The notes beneath the pieces were generated by a model. It saw only the letters and a program-made list of their open reading frames with translations. It was not told the origin of the DNA and did not search any database. The position numbers and the translations under genes were made by a program. Below are positions 1 to 11,372 of a stretch of 64,000 bases of DNA, piece after piece. Position 1 is the stretch's first letter; the number at the start of each line of letters is the position of its first letter. The DNA is from Geosiphon pyriformis (lineage: Eukaryota > Glomeromycota > Glomeromycetes > Archaeosporales > Geosiphonaceae). Location of the stretch: assembly GCA_016748015.1 (NCBI GenBank), contig JAAOMT010000503.1:732305-796304 (forward strand), given 5' to 3'.

Positions 1-350
1 ATGAACTTGCACTTTTTTTCTTTGCTCAAATTTTGGCAAACTAAAGATACATTTTGATAAACTACAAGTTATTTTGCTGAACTATTGATTAATTTGGGTG
101 AACTATTCATAATTTTGGCGAATTTCTGTAAATTTTGGCAAATTTTTGAATGTTACAAAGTTCAGGGTATTGTGTAATTTGATCATCCTACTTTCTGTTA
201 TACTAATTAGATTATTTTAATTGAATCGTAATATGTAATAATTGATTAAATAATAAATGATAATTTGAAATGATATTAATATACTAATGAATTATAGGAA
301 TTATACAGGTAATTTCATGCTAATTAATAGCTAAAATTCTACTGGTAACA
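1..350 (-). mobile_element. R-type LTR, partial (window edge)
   Basis: Read on the - strand it begins TGTTACCAGTAG at position 350 and runs off the left edge of the window. It matches the first part of the R LTR at 42414 in opposite orientation, including the row of TTYGGCRAA-like units at about 20-160. It interrupts the pol gene of element A: sequence from 351 on matches the integrase C-terminal region of the other gypsy copies. The outer end and target duplication lie outside the window. Confidence 0.75.
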
Positions 351-753
351 ATGAAAAAGAGCAGCTAATAATATTTAAAAGTCACAAAAGAAACAGAAAG
401 AAAGACATGATAGTCAACTACTAGACAAACCAGTGGAATTCAAGATTGGAGACAAAATACTCTTACATCATACCAAAGCAGAAAAACAATGAAGTGGAAA
501 ATTTGACCCCAAATGGGATGGACTATTTCACATAAAAAAAATTCTAGGAAATAGAGCTTACAAATTAAAACTGAATAACAAAATTTTAACCAAAGCAGCA
601 CATGGAGATTGACTGAAACCATACCACAACATTACACTACCATCTACCAGTAATATTCCACAATTAGGAGTACAGAGAATACTAGTCCAACCAGATAAAA
701 TTCCACGAAATCTGGAACCAATTGTTATTATTAACAACAACATGTTAAATTGA
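351..753 (+). pseudogene. Element A: 3' end of pol (integrase C-terminal domain)
   Basis: The remnant encodes the tail of a Ty3/gypsy integrase: a KERHD segment, then the GPY/F-like part (WDGLFHIKKILGNRAYKL) that follows the catalytic core. The same stretch occurs in D (about 22920-23259) and F (about 51330-51667). The upstream part was cut off by the R LTR. The frame contains stops (for example TGA at 489 and 610) and ends at TGA 751-753, a stop that D and F also have. It lies directly before ORF3 in the same frame. Not functional. Confidence 0.75.
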
Positions 754-807
754 TCCATTAAAAGAATATATAAAGACATAGTAGATACAACAGAAAATAT
801 CAGAAAA

Positions 808-1437
808 ATGGAAATTACAGACAACATTCACTCACTAGCACAACAACTCTTTCAATTAATCCAACACCAGGAAATGGAGATTACAATCAATCAACAAACC
901 ATTTGATATCAAGATACTAGAAAGACATTTCAACTCAGAACACAGAGGAAAACTGAAAATACTGTGGACAAAATTATGGCAAAAGTAAAATTAGCAATAA
1001 GAGAGTCGACAAAAGAGGCACTATATCAAGAGTTGACTAAAGAAACTTGGAATTGGTGGATACAACAATTTCCAAGAAACTATTGTTATTTTTACTTGGG
1101 ACAACACATAAATATCCAGAATCTATATATGGATAAAACAAAGCAATTATTTGACAAAAGAATACTACAACAATTAGAACATTTTGTGAGAAAGAACAAC
1201 TTATCCACACAGGCCCGAGCCATATACCAAATACACACAGCATTTTAGGATAGATCAGAAATATTACTCAACAAAGCAATGGATATGGTTACCAGTAATC
1301 AATTAGGAAAGATCACCAATACTCAATTTGAAGAATTACAGACCCAAATAACACAAGTAATTCTCAAAAACAAAATCCAGGAAATACTTCAAGAGGGTGA
1401 ATTAAATAAGTTGGATTTTGATGGAGCTCAATATTAA
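808..1437 (+). pseudogene. Element A: ORF3 (unknown conserved protein)
   Basis: A 630-nt reading frame (209 codons plus stop) lies between the end of pol and the polypurine tract. It starts at ATG 808 (MEITDNIHSLAQQLFQL) and ends DFDGAQY-stop. Copies of exactly 630 nt occur in D and F and one of 639 nt in B. The protein is rich in Q, N, T and K and looks helical, with conserved blocks SLYQEL/ALYQEL, ETWNWWIQQFP and FEELQ. I see no signal peptide or membrane span, so it is not a typical env. This copy is broken by TGA at 904 and TAG at 1246. Function unknown; a gag-like or accessory nucleic-acid protein is only a guess. Confidence 0.7.
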
Positions 1438-1450
1438 AAGGAGAAAATAA

Positions 1451-2239
1451 TGTTACTCATAGAAATATAGAAAATATATTAGCAGGAGTAGTAACCAATT
1501 AAAAGTAGACATAGTAAATATGGAATTTCAGGATTCCCTGATGAGGAATTGCAGGATTCCAGAATTCCAGGATTCTTCTCAAAGGAATTGCAGGATTCCA
1601 GAAATTTCAGAATTCCTGTCGTGAAGAATCAAGGAATTGAGAAATCTCAATTATGTATATATAGCAGCAGAATTAGAAGCTAAAAAGAGAGACCTCTCAG
1701 TGTAGATTAATCTAAGCAACCTTCCAATTCTCAATTATCAAATAAATAATTATTTTATATCTTAATCCACTCTCAATTATTAACACTTCATGTTGATAGT
1801 AATTGATACTTAACCATACTGGAACAATAGTTTTTGATCATGGCTATTGACGAGATACTAACTTACCAAATTGTCTTGGCTTATCTTTATTATCATTATT
1901 TTCTTTATTTTATTTATTTCTTTCTTTGATTCTGTTGTGTTTACTAATTGATTGGGGATTAAAAGTGCTGAGTTATTGATGTTATGGATAGCTTGGTAAA
2001 AGACCCAGAAATAAGAATAGATTTATATATATTATCAGTTAGCTTACCAAAAGGACACAACTACCAGAATAAATCTGGCCACCAAGCTAAGACTATCAAA
2101 TCTCTGTCTATTATACAAAAGACTCCATCAAAACCTTCAGATACAACACTTTCATAATATCATTGACAGAAATAGCTTTTGAGCACTAAGTTATGGGTTT
2201 GTTATTTGACTTGAGACTCCAAATAATTCAACTATAACA
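1451..2239 (+). mobile_element. Element A: 3' LTR
   Basis: It starts TGTTACTCATAGAAATATAG directly after the purine run AAAAGGAGAAAATAA (1436-1450) and ends CTATAACA. It shares the family U3 array of GGAATTCC-like palindromes (about 1525-1625), the TATA box (TATGTATATATAGCAG, about 1650), an AATAAAT run (about 1740) and the C/T-rich stretch around 1890. Sequence resumes at 2240 inside the ORF3 of another copy (B), so A inserted into B. Confidence 0.85.
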
Positions 2240-2262
2240 ATGCAACAGAAGACTTCAGAAAA

Positions 2263-2901
2263 ATGAAAATTACTGACAACATCCACTCACCGGCACAATA
2301 AATTTTTCAATTGATTCAACAACAGAATATGAAAATTACTATCAATTAACAAATCATTAAATACCAAAATATCAAAAAGATATCCAAATACAAAAGTTAA
2401 AGAAAAACAGAAAACACTATCAACAAAATAATTCTAAAAATAAAATTAGCAATAAAAAAATCAACAATTGTCACCACATATCAAGAGTTAACCAAAGAAA
2501 CTTGGAAATAGTAAATACACAAATTTCCAAGAAACTTTTGTTATTTCCACTTGAAATAACACTTGAATATTCAGAATTTATACATGGATAAAACAAAATG
2601 ATTATTTGACACAATAATATTGCAACAACTAGAACAATTTGTGAGCAAAAACAATCTAACAACACAAGCAAAAGTCATCTATCAATTGCATGCTGGATTC
2701 CAAAACAGATTGGAAATTTTACTCAATCTGAAAATAGATTCCATTACAGTTAACCAAATGGGAAAAATAACCATCACCCAATTTGAAGAATTACAGAACA
2801 AAATAACTCAAGTAATTCTTGAAAAAAAAGTTCAAGAAATACTCAAAAACAGAGAATTAGAGTCAGAAGATTTGGGAAATCTTGATGGAGCTCAATATTA
2901 A
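2263..2901 (+). pseudogene. Element B: ORF3
   Basis: A second copy of the downstream ORF3 starts at ATG 2263 (MKITDNIHSPAQ) and ends DGAQY-stop at 2901. It is 639 nt long, 9 nt longer than in A, D and F. Several codons have become stops (for example TAA in the first 40 codons, and at ILQQLEQF upstream), mostly CAA to TAA or TGG to TGA/TAG. It follows the 3' LTR of A at once, which shows that A jumped into B just before this ORF. A purine tract (2901-2915) and the B LTR come next. Confidence 0.7.
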
Positions 2902-2915
2902 AAAAGAGGAAATAA

Positions 2916-3584
2916 TATTACTCATAGAATATAGGAAATATATATTAGCATAAATTAGCCAATCAGAAATAATTATAGTAAATATGGAATTCCAGGATTC
3001 CTCTCAAGAGGAATTGCAAAATTCCAGGAATTTTAGGATTCTCATATAAAGAATTACAGAATTCCAAAATTCCAGAATTTCTCTCAAAAGAAATTGCAGG
3101 ATTCCAAAAATTCCAGGATTCTTGGTGTGAGGAATTGAGGAATCGAAAAATTTCAATTATGTATATATAGCAGTAGTATTAAAAGGAGAAAAAAACAGAA
3201 TCTTTTAATTAGAAATCTCTTAGTTTAGATCTAATCCAAGCAATCTTCTATTCACAATTATTAATAAATAATTATTCATTATTGCAATTCACTTTTCACT
3301 ATTAACACTTTATGTTGATAATAATTGATACTTGACCACATGGAAATAATAGCTCTTGATTATGACTATTGATAGGATACTAACTTGTAATTGCTTTTAC
3401 TCATTTTTTTTTATTCCTTTATTTTTTTTTATTTCTTTTGTTATTTCTTTGGTTTTACTAAATTGATTAAGAATTAAGCACTAAGATACAAATGTTATAG
3501 GAACTGGTAAAAAATCCATGAAACAAGAGTAGAACACTTATAGATTTGAGGATAGTTTACCAGGAGGATTACCAGTCACCATGC
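2916..3584 (+). mobile_element. Element B: 3' LTR, first part (split by element C)
   Basis: Begins TATTACTCATAG (first G of TGTTAC mutated to A) after the purine tract and carries the palindrome-rich U3 (about 2985-3135), TATA box and AT-rich middle of the family. It breaks off at CACCATGC; the remainder (TGAGAAAGAAATT...) resumes at 12218. The join is where the reversed element C inserted, leaving ATGC on both sides. Confidence 0.85.
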
Positions 3585-4406
3585 TGTTACAGGATGGTTT
3601 TTTTGGTATATTTTAATTGTTGATCTTCCGTTTTAATTGCAATTAGTCTCTCATAAGTTTCTCTATTTTATATGTTGGATATTAATGATAATGTACTGAA
3701 GGTTTTCTCTTGATGTTGTAATATAAGTCTTCTCTTTAATTCTAATTGTCTTTGTATGTTGTGTACTCCTTCCTAAAAGCTAATCTGAAATCTACTTGCT
3801 GTCTGGGGTTTTCTCTGAGGCTATCTTTGCAATTGCCTGATGTGTTTCTCTAATCTAGAAACACAGAATATTAATGGCCTTTTTGCGATTTTTCTAAGTA
3901 TATAATAAAGCTTTTTCAATTTAATTAGTAACCACATAAATAATTTTGATTAAGAATTATTCTTCCAAAGGGTTCAAAGATAGAATGATAGTTTCATTTA
4001 CTAGAGAGTGTATGTGAATTCTATTGTTAATCTCGTAATTGTAATGTTCATTCAATTTATTATTTTTTTTATTAATTCTTTTTGAATAAAATTTTATTTA
4101 GATATTTGTTGCTTTTAGTTGAAGCTTGTTTTATTCTTCATCATTAAAAACTATTGTATATATATATAATTATTGTTTTATAAAATAACATTTTGTAATA
4201 CTCTATTTTTGTTATTTCTAAATAGTGCTTGCTGCTATTATAAAATAGTGCTTGCTGCTTTTGCATAATAGTGCTTGCTGCTATTGCACAATAGTGCTTG
4301 CTGCTATTTGTAAATCATTTCTTTTTTATAATTTGTTGCTGTGCTATTTCATGATTGGCTAATTTATATTATTTATAATTCCTATTAAATTCTTAAACTG
4401 TAATAT
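3585..4406 (-). repeat. Element C: 3' LTR
   Basis: Matches 11373-12213 along its length. Plus-strand ends are TGTTACAGG and CTGTAATA (CTGTAACA in the partner). It contains the array of AATAGTGCTTGCTGCT units at about 4220-4310. The purine tract of the element (GAAAGGACGGGATAA on the - strand) borders it at 4407-4421. Confidence 0.88.
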
Positions 4407-4418
4407 TATCCCGTCCTT

Positions 4419-4690
4419 TCAAGATTGAGCTCCATCAAAATTGAAGTTAATTTCTTCATTGAATTCTAAGTTGCTATAGTAGTCCAATACTGTATTATTA
4501 ACTTGTTGTTGTAATTTTTGAAATTTTGAGTTGGTAAGTCGTCCAATACTATTGGTTGTTATTATGTTTATGGTCAAATCCAGTAATACTTTGTGACAAT
4601 TTTCAAATGCTTTGAAAATTCTGTAAACTGCTTTTTAAATTGAATGTACTGTTGGTTTTTTCAATAAAACTTTCTAATTGTTGGATTGTT
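4419..4690 (-). pseudogene. Element C: C-terminal remnant of ORF3
   Basis: The - strand translation resembles the second half of ORF3 in the other elements: an IQQLESFIEK segment matches LQQLEHFVRK of A, and the end NFDGAQS-stop matches DFDGAQY-stop. It begins within about 60 nt of the RNase H stop at 4732, so the integrase gene and the first half of ORF3 were deleted. That ORF3 survives in recognisable form in this divergent subfamily shows it belonged to their common ancestor. Confidence 0.6.
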
Positions 4691-4731
4691 GCTTTGTCAA
4701 TTACTTTAATTGATGAGTGGATTCATGATTT

Positions 4732-5193
4732 TTACATGTGTCTCATTCTTGACAAACAGTCAGCATTGGCATTTTTGATACCTTCTTTGTATTTGATGAT
4801 ATAATTGTATGGTGCTAATATTTGTGACCATCTGGCATATTTTTCTTTCAGTGCTTTTTTGTTATTTAACCAGACCAGACCTCTATAATCTGTGGTAATA
4901 TCAAAGGATTTGTACTGTAAATATGTGTTAAAGTGAACACAACTCCAGACTACTACTAAGCATTCCAGTTCGTGTGCTGCATAGTTTTGCTCTGCCATAC
5001 TGAGACTTCTATTGACATAAACAATTACATGTTCTCTTCCATTATTATCTTTTTGTGAAAAAATGACTCCAAGTCCAGTTTTAGAGGCATCTGTGGCCAA
5101 AATGAATTTCTTGTTAAAATCCAGATAGATTATTATTGGTGATTCAATGAGCTTTTGCTTAAGGTACTCAAAAGCTTTTTGCTGTATTTTGGT
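4732..5193 (-). pseudogene. Element C: RNase H domain of pol
   Basis: A Ty3/gypsy RNase H (RT-linked, DEDD type). Visible are MATDASKTGLGVIFSQ with the first catalytic Asp, the Glu region ELECLVVVWSCVHF, and TTDYRGLVWL with another Asp. It ends NADCLSRM, the usual end of this domain (NxxADxLSR). A TAG/TAA-type break separates it from the RT just upstream (about 5190). No integrase follows. Confidence 0.8.
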
Positions 5194-5985
5194 CTATTCA
5201 AATTTTACATTTTTGGATAGTAGATAATTAAGAGGTTTGGTGATGTTTGAAAAGTTTTCTACAAAGCAGCAGTAGTAAGATGCAAGTCCTAAAAAGCTTT
5301 TAACTTCTGAAATGTTTTGAGGTACTGGAAAATTTTTCACTTTGTCTATTTTTGATGGATCTGGTTTTATTCCATCTTTTTTAACTATGTGTCTTAGAAA
5401 TGCTAGCTCATTTTTCCCAAAGAAATATTTTTCTAAATTTAATTTAAGTCCAGCATGTCTCAATCTCTTAAAAACTTGTTGTAAATGTTGGAGATAATCT
5501 GCAAATTTTGGTGAGAAAACATTTGTATTATCCAAATAGACAACAATGGATTGTCACAGGATTCTGGAGTAAATTATGTCCATTAGTCTTTGGAATGTTG
5601 TGAGAGTGTTTATCAATCCAAATGAACTTATAATTGTCATTTTGTGTTGTAAATGCTGTTTTATGTCTGTCTTTTGGGTCTATTTCCACTTGCCAGTATT
5701 CACTGGTCAAGTCAAGTGTAGAAAACCATTTTGCTCTTCTAAAAACATCGAAGATTTTGTCAATTAACGGTATTGGGTATGAGTTTTTGGTTGTTTTGCT
5801 GTTTAGTTTGTAATAGTTGATGCAAAATCTAATTTTTCCGTTTTTTTTCCTTACTAAAACAACTGGTAAGGATCATGGGCTCATTGATAGTTGAATTATT
5901 CTTTTTTTCAACATGCTTTGAACTTTTTCTCTGATAAAATTATGTTCCATTGGTAGAATACATTAAGCACATTTTTTTTTAAGTC
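5194..5985 (-). pseudogene. Element C: reverse transcriptase domain
   Basis: A Ty3/gypsy RT spread over several frames. Recognisable parts are LPVVLVRKKNGKIRFC, motif A FSTLDLTSEYWQV with the first catalytic Asp, the active-site loop, LRHAGLKLNLEK, FLRHIVKKDGIKPDPSK and SFLGLASYY. The loop reads VYLDNTNVFS (about 5520-5550), so the second Asp of the usual YxDD is Asn. The same YLDN is present in D and F. Frame breaks occur near 5530 and 5700. Confidence 0.82.
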
Positions 5986-6088
5986 TGGCATCTTCAGTGA
6001 AAATTTGGTGTTGAACCAAGTTGGTTCTTCTAAATTTGCCATTTCGTGAAAATATATCAGAATATTTTAAAATTAATGCTTTTAATTG

Positions 6089-6598
6089 TCACTGTTGGTC
6101 CAGATCTATTGTTTCAATGTTTAATTTGGCCAATTCTTCTGGCGTAAATTGATAGCATTTCAACAGTTGTTGCCAATTTATTGAAGTGAATTCACAGTAA
6201 AGGGCAATTTTTGGGAAATTTAAAATTTCTTGTGGTATTGATGCATTTTCTAGCTCCGTTTCAAGGTATTCTATGATGGTGTTTTCTGGAATGTATATAA
6301 ACTCTTTTGTAGTATTTATGATAGGAATTTTTATCCATTGTGTTTTGTCAGCTGGAATAAAAAGGTTAGTAAGTCCTATGAAAAACTGTTGGCAAGTTTC
6401 TAGGTGAGGCTCAAATATTAGATTTATATCTTTTATTGTCCTTTTTATTTTAATTTCTGATTTTTCATAAGGCGTGAGCATAATTAATTGCTTATTTCTG
6501 ATTAATTCATTTTTCTTCTTTGGCATTTCAATAAAATTTGCTTTAATTCTTTTTCCTGTTAATCTAAAACCATAAATTCCTCTTATTGTTTGTGTCAA
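6089..6598 (-). pseudogene. Element C: dUTPase motif V and linker to RT
   Basis: An open frame of 169 codons directly after, and in phase with, the dUTPase frame; a single stop (TGG to TGA type) separates them. It opens with RGIYGFRLTGK, matching dUTPase motif V (RGxxGFGSTG). It continues through a linker shared by D and F (ITRQ/IPEN...TIIEYLETE...PQEILNFPKI) that ends before the RT. The linker contains no motif I can name. Confidence 0.65.
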
Positions 6599-6604
6599 TT
6601 CCTT

Positions 6605-7105
6605 TCAATTTTCCACTAGTACAAATTTTCCAACTTTTACTAATGGTAGGAAAATTGCTTGTGTAATCTTCTCCTTAGATTCAATGATATAAGATTTTTC
6701 TGAATTGTTCTGTAGTAAAACCATCAAATTTCCAGTATAGCCGGAGTCAATTACTCCTTCTTGAACATTTATTTCTTTTTTCACAAGGCTTGATTGTGAT
6801 GCTATTTGAACCATTATTTCCAGCAGAATTTCAACTGCTATTTTCAGGTCAATTTTGGTAATGCTCCTGAGTGGTAACGTTGTGGATTGGTCTTTTGGAT
6901 AATATAAATTGAATCCAGCATTGGTTGGATGGGTTTTTTTGGGTATTATTCTTAAGTGCCCGTTGTTAAAGTATTGAATGTCAATCTTTTGTTCTAGATC
7001 AGTATAGGCTATAAATTTTCCTGACTCAGGACTGTCAGATGAGTCTTGTTGATTTATTGATTGATTTTGGTACTGCTGATTCTCAATTTTCATTTTTCTT
7101 GCCAA
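6605..7105 (-). pseudogene. Element C: dUTPase domain
   Basis: Trimeric dUTPase fold, which would cleave dUTP to dUMP and pyrophosphate. Motif I is HPTNAGFNLYYP, motif II QIASQSSLVKK, motif III GVIDSGYTGNLMVLLQN with the catalytic Asp kept, and motif IV is in the EKITQAIFLPL region. Motif V lies across a stop in the next frame block. The domain sits between protease and RT, as in D and F. A host-derived or ancestrally captured dUTPase could keep uracil out of cDNA in AT-rich, low-dUTPase conditions; that role is inferred. Probably inactive as it stands because of the stop. Confidence 0.85.
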
Positions 7106-7315
7106 GTCTCTTTCATATTGACACTCTTTACAGTGCTGACTTTGGCATGGGATAAAACAGTCTTCACAAAGGTAAGTGTTAATCTGGGTGAGATACTGTT
7201 CCTGTTCTTGACAAGTGGAATACAGCTGTTAATAATTTTTCTGGAATTCATTCATTGGGTCAAACATGTTATAGCTGGTAACTTTGTCAGCTATTTCAGC
7301 TGACACTTTTCAAAG

Positions 7316-7687
7316 TCATATTTCTTTGGCAGTTCCTCCTCTTACTTTGGCTTGTGTAGTGTTGTATAATTTATTCTTGTCATGTAGATAGTGCTGCAGT
7401 CTTCTTAATACTCTGTTGAATGCTGCTTTGAATGGCATTTTTCCTTTTACCCAGTCACAGATAAAAATTGTGTATTGGCAAGTTGCATCACATGTTTTTC
7501 CTTTGCCTGGCATGTTAATCCAGTTACATCCTTTTGGTAATGGTTCTTCACAAGTGAGACACAGTTCTTCATCCCATTTTCTGTGTCTTTCTGGGTAACC
7601 ATATTTTTCTTTGTTACAATGATTACAATAGTAGTGAGTGGGATTTCTTGGATCTTTGTTTGGTGTGCTGCATGCAATTATGGACAA
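7316..7687 (-). pseudogene. Element C: Cys-rich domain between protease and dUTPase
   Basis: A 123-codon open frame with paired cysteines: YYCNHCNKEKYG, LCLTCEEPLPKGC and KTCDATCQYTIF, followed by an acidic/basic helical tail. The spacing suggests one or two zinc sites of treble-clef or RING/ZZ type, though I cannot assign a family. Equivalent domains occur in D (about 18777-19060) and F (about 47137-47400), with CVDC, CCGDN, YCHPCLFECFG and CLACGETC. The position, after protease and before dUTPase, is the same in all three. Confidence 0.6.
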
Positions 7688-7919
7688 GAGTTTCTTATTG
7701 CAAACTGAACATTCTAGTTTTGGTCTGCATTGTTGACAGTTTCTTTGTGGACTTGCCTGGTTCTATTTGGATCTTCCTTCACTCCTCCAAGTTGATATGG
7801 CTGGTAGTCCTGTTCTTTGGTCATCAGCCCATGAGAGCTGATAAGTTTTGATGACTGGTAGGATTAGATTTTTTTTAAATTTGAAGGTGGGTCTTTGGTT
7901 GGTGCTGGGTTTTTAGAAG

Positions 7920-8419
7920 TGGCCACATGTGGCTGGAATTCTGGCATGGTGGCCATTATAGCTGATAAAAAGCTCTTGGATGGTCCAGTCTAATGTGGCA
8001 TTGGCTTTTGTTAGCCAGTCATTTCTTACTAACACTTAATATTATGTAGTATCCATTACTAATACTTTTGTAGGTATTATTATGCCATTAATTTCAAAAG
8101 GAAATGAGTCAATTTTGCCATGAGACAGCTTAGTACTTCCATCAACTGTTATAATTTGGGACATTGTGGCATGATCAACTTTGAAACCCAGTTGGTTTAC
8201 TAGTTGAAGCATCACAATGCTTCTGGTGGATCTACTGTTTAAGATAAGTTTGATTGGCATGTTGTTTACTTTTGCTTCCATGTATATAGCAGTGATTGGG
8301 CATTCTTTGTTCAATGCTGCTCCACTAAACATAGCCTCTTTTTTCTCTAATTCAAAAGGAAAAATAGCTGTGAGGCTGCTATCTTTTGTGACAATGGCTG
8401 GTAGTATTGTTTGGATCAA
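7920..8419 (-). pseudogene. Element C: aspartic protease
   Basis: Retropepsin-like protease. The order FSGAAL, PITAIYMEAKVN, PIKLILNSRSTRSIV, QLVNQLG and FPFEINGIIIPTKVLVMD is the same as in D and F. The active-site Asp-Ser/Thr-Gly is degraded here to NSRS (D keeps DSGS). It would cut the Gag-Pol polyprotein in a working element; this copy cannot. The sequence after 8042 continues in the frame NDWL...LDW found in the other copies. Confidence 0.75.
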
Positions 8420-8788
8420 GTTCTGGTTATTGGTAATATTTTTGGTTCTAGGTATGTTACTATTAATATTTCTGAGATTTAAGTTTTCCGATATATTAAG
8501 GTAAGTTGGCTGAAAATTTGAGTAGTTTGAGTAGTTTGTGTTTGTTTGCTAATTAGGTCCTATACAATTAGGATTTCTAGTAATAATCACATTTTGACTT
8601 AATACTGGCTGGCTTCGAAACTCTGGACACCAGTTTGGATTTGAAATCACTGGTCATTGCTGGTAAGTTCTTTGATTTTGGTATGTAGTGGAGTATTGAT
8701 GTGATATTGGCATGTATTGATTTCTGAGCATTTAGGGTGGCATGTAATAATTATTCTCACATGTTTCATGTATCATTCACATTTGATA

Positions 8789-10031
8789 TTAACTAATTAA
8801 ATGTCCTATGTATTTACAAAAATGACAGGCGCACGTTTCTGTTCTGAAGTCCTGGCATAATAAGTGATTATTTTGGCTGCCGCTGAATTCCTGGTTGTGT
8901 CTTTGTGGTGTTTGATATGTGTTATTTCTTCCTGGGTCTGAGATGAGGTAACTTTTTATTTTCTTAGAGAGTTCCTTCCCTAATTGTGTTACTCTTTTTT
9001 CTAATGTTTCTGTCTTGTTTTTCTCCATTACCATGTTAACCATTTGACTATGATTAGCTTTTTTCTCAGCCGATTCAAGGGCTCTGGCAAGTGTAATGGC
9101 TTCTGGTAATAAATTAGGGTGGGCAGGGCATACTTTTTCTAAAATGCTGCTTTTTAATCCTCTAATAAATTGATTTAAAACCTGAGAATTGGTATAGTAT
9201 CCTTGCTTAATTGCTTCAATTTGACAGCAAATTTAATTGAATCAAGCAAAGTATTGGGTAACAGTTTTACCTGTACTTTGCTTGATAGTATTGAATTCGT
9301 TTAATTGAATTATGGTGTTTGGGTTGCTAAAATACTCCAAGAGTGCATTTTTGAATTTGGCAAAGCTTGTGGGTTTTGTTTTCAAGCTTTGATATCATGA
9401 GTTGGCAGTGCCTTTCAGAAAGAAAAGTAACATTTGGATTACTCTTTGATCATTCCAGTTATTTGCCTGGATGGCTTTTTGTGCTTTTTTGAGCCATGTG
9501 TGCATGTCCATTTCTTCTTTCTCTCTTGAAAAATCTGTTAATTGTGCAATATACAGTGTGGCCATTTCATTGTTGTTTCCTGCTGGTGGGTTTATTGGTC
9601 TAAGAGAAGATGGAATGATATTTTCTTGAGTGTTCCTAAAAGTGGCTTCACTTATATCCAGTTTTTCTTCTTAATCATGAGTTTCTTGGTTTTTGGACTG
9701 GCTGCTTGTTTTTTCACTGGTTTCTTCAGATTCCAATTCAGATTTTTCTTCATGGTTTTCAAACCCACTCCGAATTTTGGTTGAAAAAAAGGTTTTTGGA
9801 ATAGCAATGAATATCTTTTTGTGATTGGTATATTTTCCCAATTGCATTGTTTGAGCTTCTCAGTGTAATTAGAAGTTCTCGGTATTTGTGGGGTTAATGT
9901 GAATGATGATGCAGCTCCTAATGAGAGTTGGATTTTATTATCTGGGAAAAAATGGTAAGATCTTTTTTCTGTCAAATGAAGGCATTGTTTCTTTACTGAT
10001 TGCACAATGTTTTTCTTGGGCATTTGGGCAG
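8789..10031 (-). pseudogene. Element C: gag capsid and nucleocapsid region
   Basis: The - strand carries the gag region between the N-terminal segment and protease. A zinc knuckle remains near 8800-8830 (CHFCKYIGHLIS followed by a stop and Tyr where the last Cys should be). The retrotransposon Gag capsid part lies at about 9060-9640 but is broken into several frames. The segment 9652-10031 is a basic, low-complexity linker. A solo LTR cuts gag at 10032. Confidence 0.6.
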
Positions 10032-10910
10032 TGTTACTCATAGAAATATAGGGAATATATATTAGCATAGTTATTAGCTAATCAGAAATAGATGTAGTAA
10101 AATGTGGAATTCCAGGATTTCTCTCAGGAATTGCAGGATTCCAGGAATTACAGGATTCTCACAAGGAATCGCAGGATTCCAGAATTCCAGGATTCCTCTC
10201 AAAGAAATTGCAGAATTCCAGGAATTCCAGAATTCCTGTTGTGAAAAATTGAGGAATTGAGGAATCTTAATTATGTATATATAGCAGTAGGATTAGAAGC
10301 TGAAAAGACAGACCTCTCAGTTTAGATTTAATCTAAGCAACTCTCCAAATCACAATTATCTAATAAATAACTATTTGTTATCTCAAATCTATTTCCACTA
10401 TCAACACTTTATGTTGATAGTAATTGATACTTAACCATACTGAAACAATAGCTCTTGATCATGGCTATTGACAGAATACTAACTTGCAAATCATCTTGGC
10501 TTATTTCTTTTTTTTCTTTATTTTCTTTTCTTTTCTTTATTTTCTTGCTTTGATTTTATTGTTGTTTACTAATTCTATTGAGGATTAATGCATGGGGCAC
10601 TAACATCAGGATAAACGTGACTGGTAAAAAACCCAGAAATAAGGATAGAACACTCAATTGAGGATAGCTTACCAGAAGGAATACTGGCCATCAAGCTAAG
10701 AAAGAAACTGACGAAACTGCAGTTTCAGGAAGCTATGGATAAAACTATTACCATTGAATCTCTGTTCATTATACAAAGAACTCAACTAAACCCTTCAAAT
10801 ACAAAACCTTCAGATACCAAATCTTCAAATCATCGACAATGAAAATAGCTTTGAGCACCAAGTTATGGGTTTGTTATTTAATCCAACACCAGAAATTGTC
10901 ACCTGTAATA
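10032..10910 (+). mobile_element. Solo LTR (A/B/D/F subfamily) inside element C gag
   Basis: Starts TGTTACTCATAGAAATATAG and ends CACCTGTAATA (GTAACA in intact copies). It has the palindromic GGAATTCC array (about 10105-10240), the TATA box near 10275, the AATAAAT run near 10370 and the TCTTGATCATGGCTATTGAC block, as in the LTRs of A, B, D and F. There is no internal region, so it probably arose by LTR-LTR recombination. I see no clean target duplication (GCAG before, GTGG after). Confidence 0.82.
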
Positions 10911-11290
10911 GTGGGTGTTCCTAATTTTTGCTGATTTTCTTGATTAGTTTCTAAATTTTTTTTGGCTTTGTTGGTGCATTCCTTAATGTTTTCTGTGGAT
11001 ATTGGAAAATTTTTATTGGCATATTGCTCAATTTTGCAATAAATGTTGACAATAATCATGGCTATTACTACTTTCTTTGTAATGTATTGTAATAATTCTC
11101 TATACAATCTAAGTTTCGTGTTGTGTAGTTCTTTTTTTCCTATGTGGTAATTTATTCTGGCATTGATATAATAAGTGAGAGCAGATTCTGCTGGACAACA
11201 CCCTTCTGGTAATCCAAGATCACTTTGATTTTGTGTGTAAATAGCATGGCAGAATTCAAGAACAGTAAGGGTAAGGATTTTTGTTACCAC
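10911..11290 (-). pseudogene. Element C: gag N-terminal region
   Basis: An open frame starting MVTKILTLTVLEFCHAIYTQ on the - strand, just inside the 5' LTR and primer site. It corresponds to the N-terminal gag segment of F (44082-44411): both have a conserved block around LRLYRELLQ (F: ETFYKELIQ), then IITEIN/VNIYCKIEQYANKNFPIS. It is separated from the rest of gag by the solo LTR. No known domain; probably the matrix-like leader of Gag. Confidence 0.6.
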
Positions 11291-11354
11291 TTTTGTTTCT
11301 TTTTTTTTAGCAATAAATTATTGCTAATTATTATTTTTTTTTTGATTTTCTTTC

Positions 11355-11372
11355 TTCATAAGGTTCACCAAA
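11355..11372 (-). other. Element C: probable primer binding site
   Basis: Directly inside the 5' LTR, read on the - strand: TTTGGTGAACCTTATGAAG. The TGG after a two-base spacer is the usual start of a site complementary to a tRNA 3' CCA end. E and F have TTTGGTGCTC at the same place, so the first seven bases are shared and the rest differs. The tRNA is not identified. Confidence 0.5.

Noticed and set aside
10028-10914. Target duplication around the solo LTR in element C
   Set aside because: GCAG and GTGG do not match well enough; decay or recombination between elements may have removed it.
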